A DNA stretch of 7,357 nucleotides from the NCBI GenBank assembly GCA_002298925.1, contig DBMM01000026.1, positions 3,303 through 10,659 on the forward strand. Direction: 5' to 3'. Under the pieces are notes generated by a model. It saw only the letters and a list, made by a program, of their open reading frames with translations, had not been told where the DNA came from and ran no database searches. Positions 6,837-7,357 of this stretch are shown here, one piece after another. Within the stretch, counting starts at the first letter, position 1, and each line of letters starts with the position of its first letter. The translations under genes and the position numbers were made by a program. The stretch comes from Geobacter sp. UBA698 (GTDB lineage Bacteria; Desulfobacterota; Desulfuromonadia; Geobacterales; Pseudopelobacteraceae).

Positions 6837-6871
6837 GAGCCTGCCGGACTCCTCCCAGGTCCGACAGGCTC
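6837..6871. other. Strong 13-bp stem-loop without U-tract
   Basis: GAGCCTGCCGGAC (6837-6849) pairs with GTCCGACAGGCTC (6859-6871) at 12 of 13 positions around a 9-nt loop, TCCTCCCAG. Neither strand has a T-run after it, so it is not a standard Rho-independent terminator. It stands 142 bp after the dehydrogenase stop codon, just beyond the repeat element, and could protect or process the 3' end of that operon transcript. On the plus strand the loop contains CCUCC, complementary to a ribosome-binding site. It may equally be part of a repeat or a small RNA; no promoter for a separate transcript was identified. Confidence 0.5.
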
Positions 6872-6925
6872 CAGTTACATCACCAAGGGTCAACAATACG
6901 TCATAAACCATAAAGAGTAACGATG

Positions 6926-6941
6926 TGGCCTATGACGGCCA
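6926..6941. other. Short stem-loop beyond the end of the small minus-strand gene
   Basis: TGGCC (6926-6930) and GGCCA (6937-6941) form a 5-bp perfect stem with a 6-nt loop, 34 bp past the stop codon of the gene at 6975-7160. There is no T-run on the minus-strand side, so termination is only a weak possibility. Between here and the hairpin at 6837-6871 I see no gene. Confidence 0.25.
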
Positions 6942-6974
6942 AAGTCCCGATGCTCGTGAAATGTTATTATCCAG

Positions 6975-7160
6975 CTAGATGTGTTTTCCTTTCGGAACAG
7001 TGTGTTTCAGTTTTTTGGGGCCGGCATACAAGCTTTGCTTTATGATCCCCCGACTCTCTTTAAGATCCTTCTTAGAGTCATCCACCTCCAACAAGATTTC
7101 GGCTTCTCTGGCTAGTTCCTCGATTCGTTCCGCTTCTTTTTCATCAATCTGAACTGTCAT
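6975..7160 (-). CDS. Small charged protein of unknown function (61 residues)
   Basis: I do not recognise this protein. It has 61 residues, no cysteine, no membrane segment and no signal peptide. Residues 5-25 (EKEAERIEELAREAEILLE region) look like an amphipathic, acidic helix that could form a coiled coil; residues 29-60 are lysine-rich. That shape is compatible with a small DNA-binding or antitoxin-like protein, but no toxin gene adjoins it, so this is only a possibility. Translation support is good: AAGGAGG (7169-7175) lies 8 nt before the ATG and a promoter candidate lies at 7202-7229. It is more AT-rich than the main genes of the window and lies between the element at 6693-6821 and the repeat end at 7340, which suggests accessory DNA. 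Confidence 0.65.
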   Translation of the reverse strand: MTVQIDEKEAERIEELAREAEILLEVDDSKKDLKESRGIIKQSLYAGPKKLKHTVPKGKHI

Positions 7161-7201
7161 TTAGTGCACCTCCTTTTTGCGACTTTTACTGATGTTTTTT
7201 A

Positions 7202-7229
7202 ATTATCCCACAACAAACCAAAAAAACAA
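7202..7229 (-). promoter_or_regulatory. Sigma70-like promoter of the 61-residue protein gene
   Basis: On the minus strand TTGTTT (7224-7229, 3 of 6 matches) is followed after 16 bp by GATAAT (7202-7207, 5 of 6). Transcription would start near 7195, leaving a leader of about 35 nt that contains the AAGGAGG site. The -35 box is weak and the region is AT-rich, so chance matches are possible. Confidence 0.4.
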
Positions 7230-7243
7230 TTACGGCAGCCTGG

Positions 7244-7357
7244 TCAGTCACAAACTTTTTTACGAATCATTTCGGGTTCCCAATGATCCCATTCAAGAAA
7301 AAACACCCGAGAACTGAAGGCAGGATTTAATGAATGTAATTCCAATTTCAGATCAGA
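7244..7357 (-). other. Open frame running off the right edge, coding status uncertain
   Basis: The minus strand is open from the window edge to a TGA at 7244-7246, giving 37 residues that end in WDHWEPEMIRKKVCD. It could be the C-terminal end of a gene starting outside the window. Against this, its first codons fall in the repeat end at 7340-7357, the frame is short, and I recognise no family. I list it only because it cannot be excluded from what is visible. Confidence 0.2.
7340..7357. repeat. Edge copy of the terminal inverted repeat of the element at 6693-6821
   Basis: The window closes with TTCCAATTTCAGATCAGA, which matches the reverse complement of the right-end repeat of the intact element at 15 of 18 positions and its left end at 14 of 18. 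The orientation is that of a left end, so the body would continue to the right, outside the window. Continuation into a full element is inference. Confidence 0.5.

Noticed and set aside
6582..6911. 109-codon open frame on the minus strand
   Set aside because: It overlaps the conserved C-terminal region of the dehydrogenase and the repeat element, and has no ribosome site or recognisable domain.
6915..6962. Possible c-di-GMP (GEMM) riboswitch-like segment, considered because such riboswitches are common in Geobacter
   Set aside because: The conserved GEMM core sequences are absent on both strands; only a 5-bp stem remains.
6924..7046. 41-codon plus-strand frame starting MWPMTAKVPM
   Set aside because: It has no convincing ribosome site and runs antisense to the end of the better supported 61-residue gene.

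Overview
The window reads as chromosomal DNA of an anaerobic, respiratory Gram-negative bacterium, most likely of the Geobacter/Desulfuromonadales type. This rests on an outer-membrane protein with signal peptide and C-terminal Phe, GC-rich genes between AT-rich spacers, strong GGAGG ribosome sites and several Fe-S/flavin redox proteins. The taxonomic call is inference from gene content and style; there is no marker gene.

Layout. Positions 1-307 are a gene-free AT-rich leader with a repeat end at the very edge and a sigma70-like promoter whose spacer carries a dyad. Next comes a DUF1207-type outer-membrane protein (308-1186, +), closed by a strong bidirectional terminator (1197-1231). The terminator also ends a leftward two-gene operon: a QueG-like iron-sulfur protein (1742-2581, -) followed by a small cupin (1275-1700, -). 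That operon has a good sigma70-like promoter with an inverted repeat over its -35 box (2625-2653). Running rightward from the same 201-bp divergent spacer are a zeta-crystallin-type NADPH:quinone oxidoreductase (2783-3745, +) and, 46 bp later, a 967-residue FAD plus 4Fe-4S dehydrogenase of the Dld-II/YdiJ class (3792-6695, +). This pair is probably co-transcribed and links 2-hydroxyacid oxidation, most likely of D-lactate, to the quinone pool; the quinone reductase may protect against reactive quinones or enones.

The right end (6693-7357) is accessory in character. A compact 129-bp MITE-like element (6693-6821) has imperfect terminal inverted repeats and a small hairpin at its exact centre. 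Its left end contains the stop codon of the dehydrogenase. Related repeat ends lie at both edges of the window (1-19 and 7340-7357), so the segment sits among several members of one dispersed repeat family. Beyond the element are a strong 13-bp hairpin with a CCUCC-containing loop, an unidentified 61-residue protein on the minus strand (6975-7160) with its own promoter and ribosome site, and a short open frame running off the edge.

No defence system, CRISPR array, tRNA or rRNA is visible. The most unusual feature is the repeat family and its overlap with the dehydrogenase 3' end. The QueG-like protein with altered cluster ligands, paired with a cupin lacking one metal ligand, is the most interesting gene pair.
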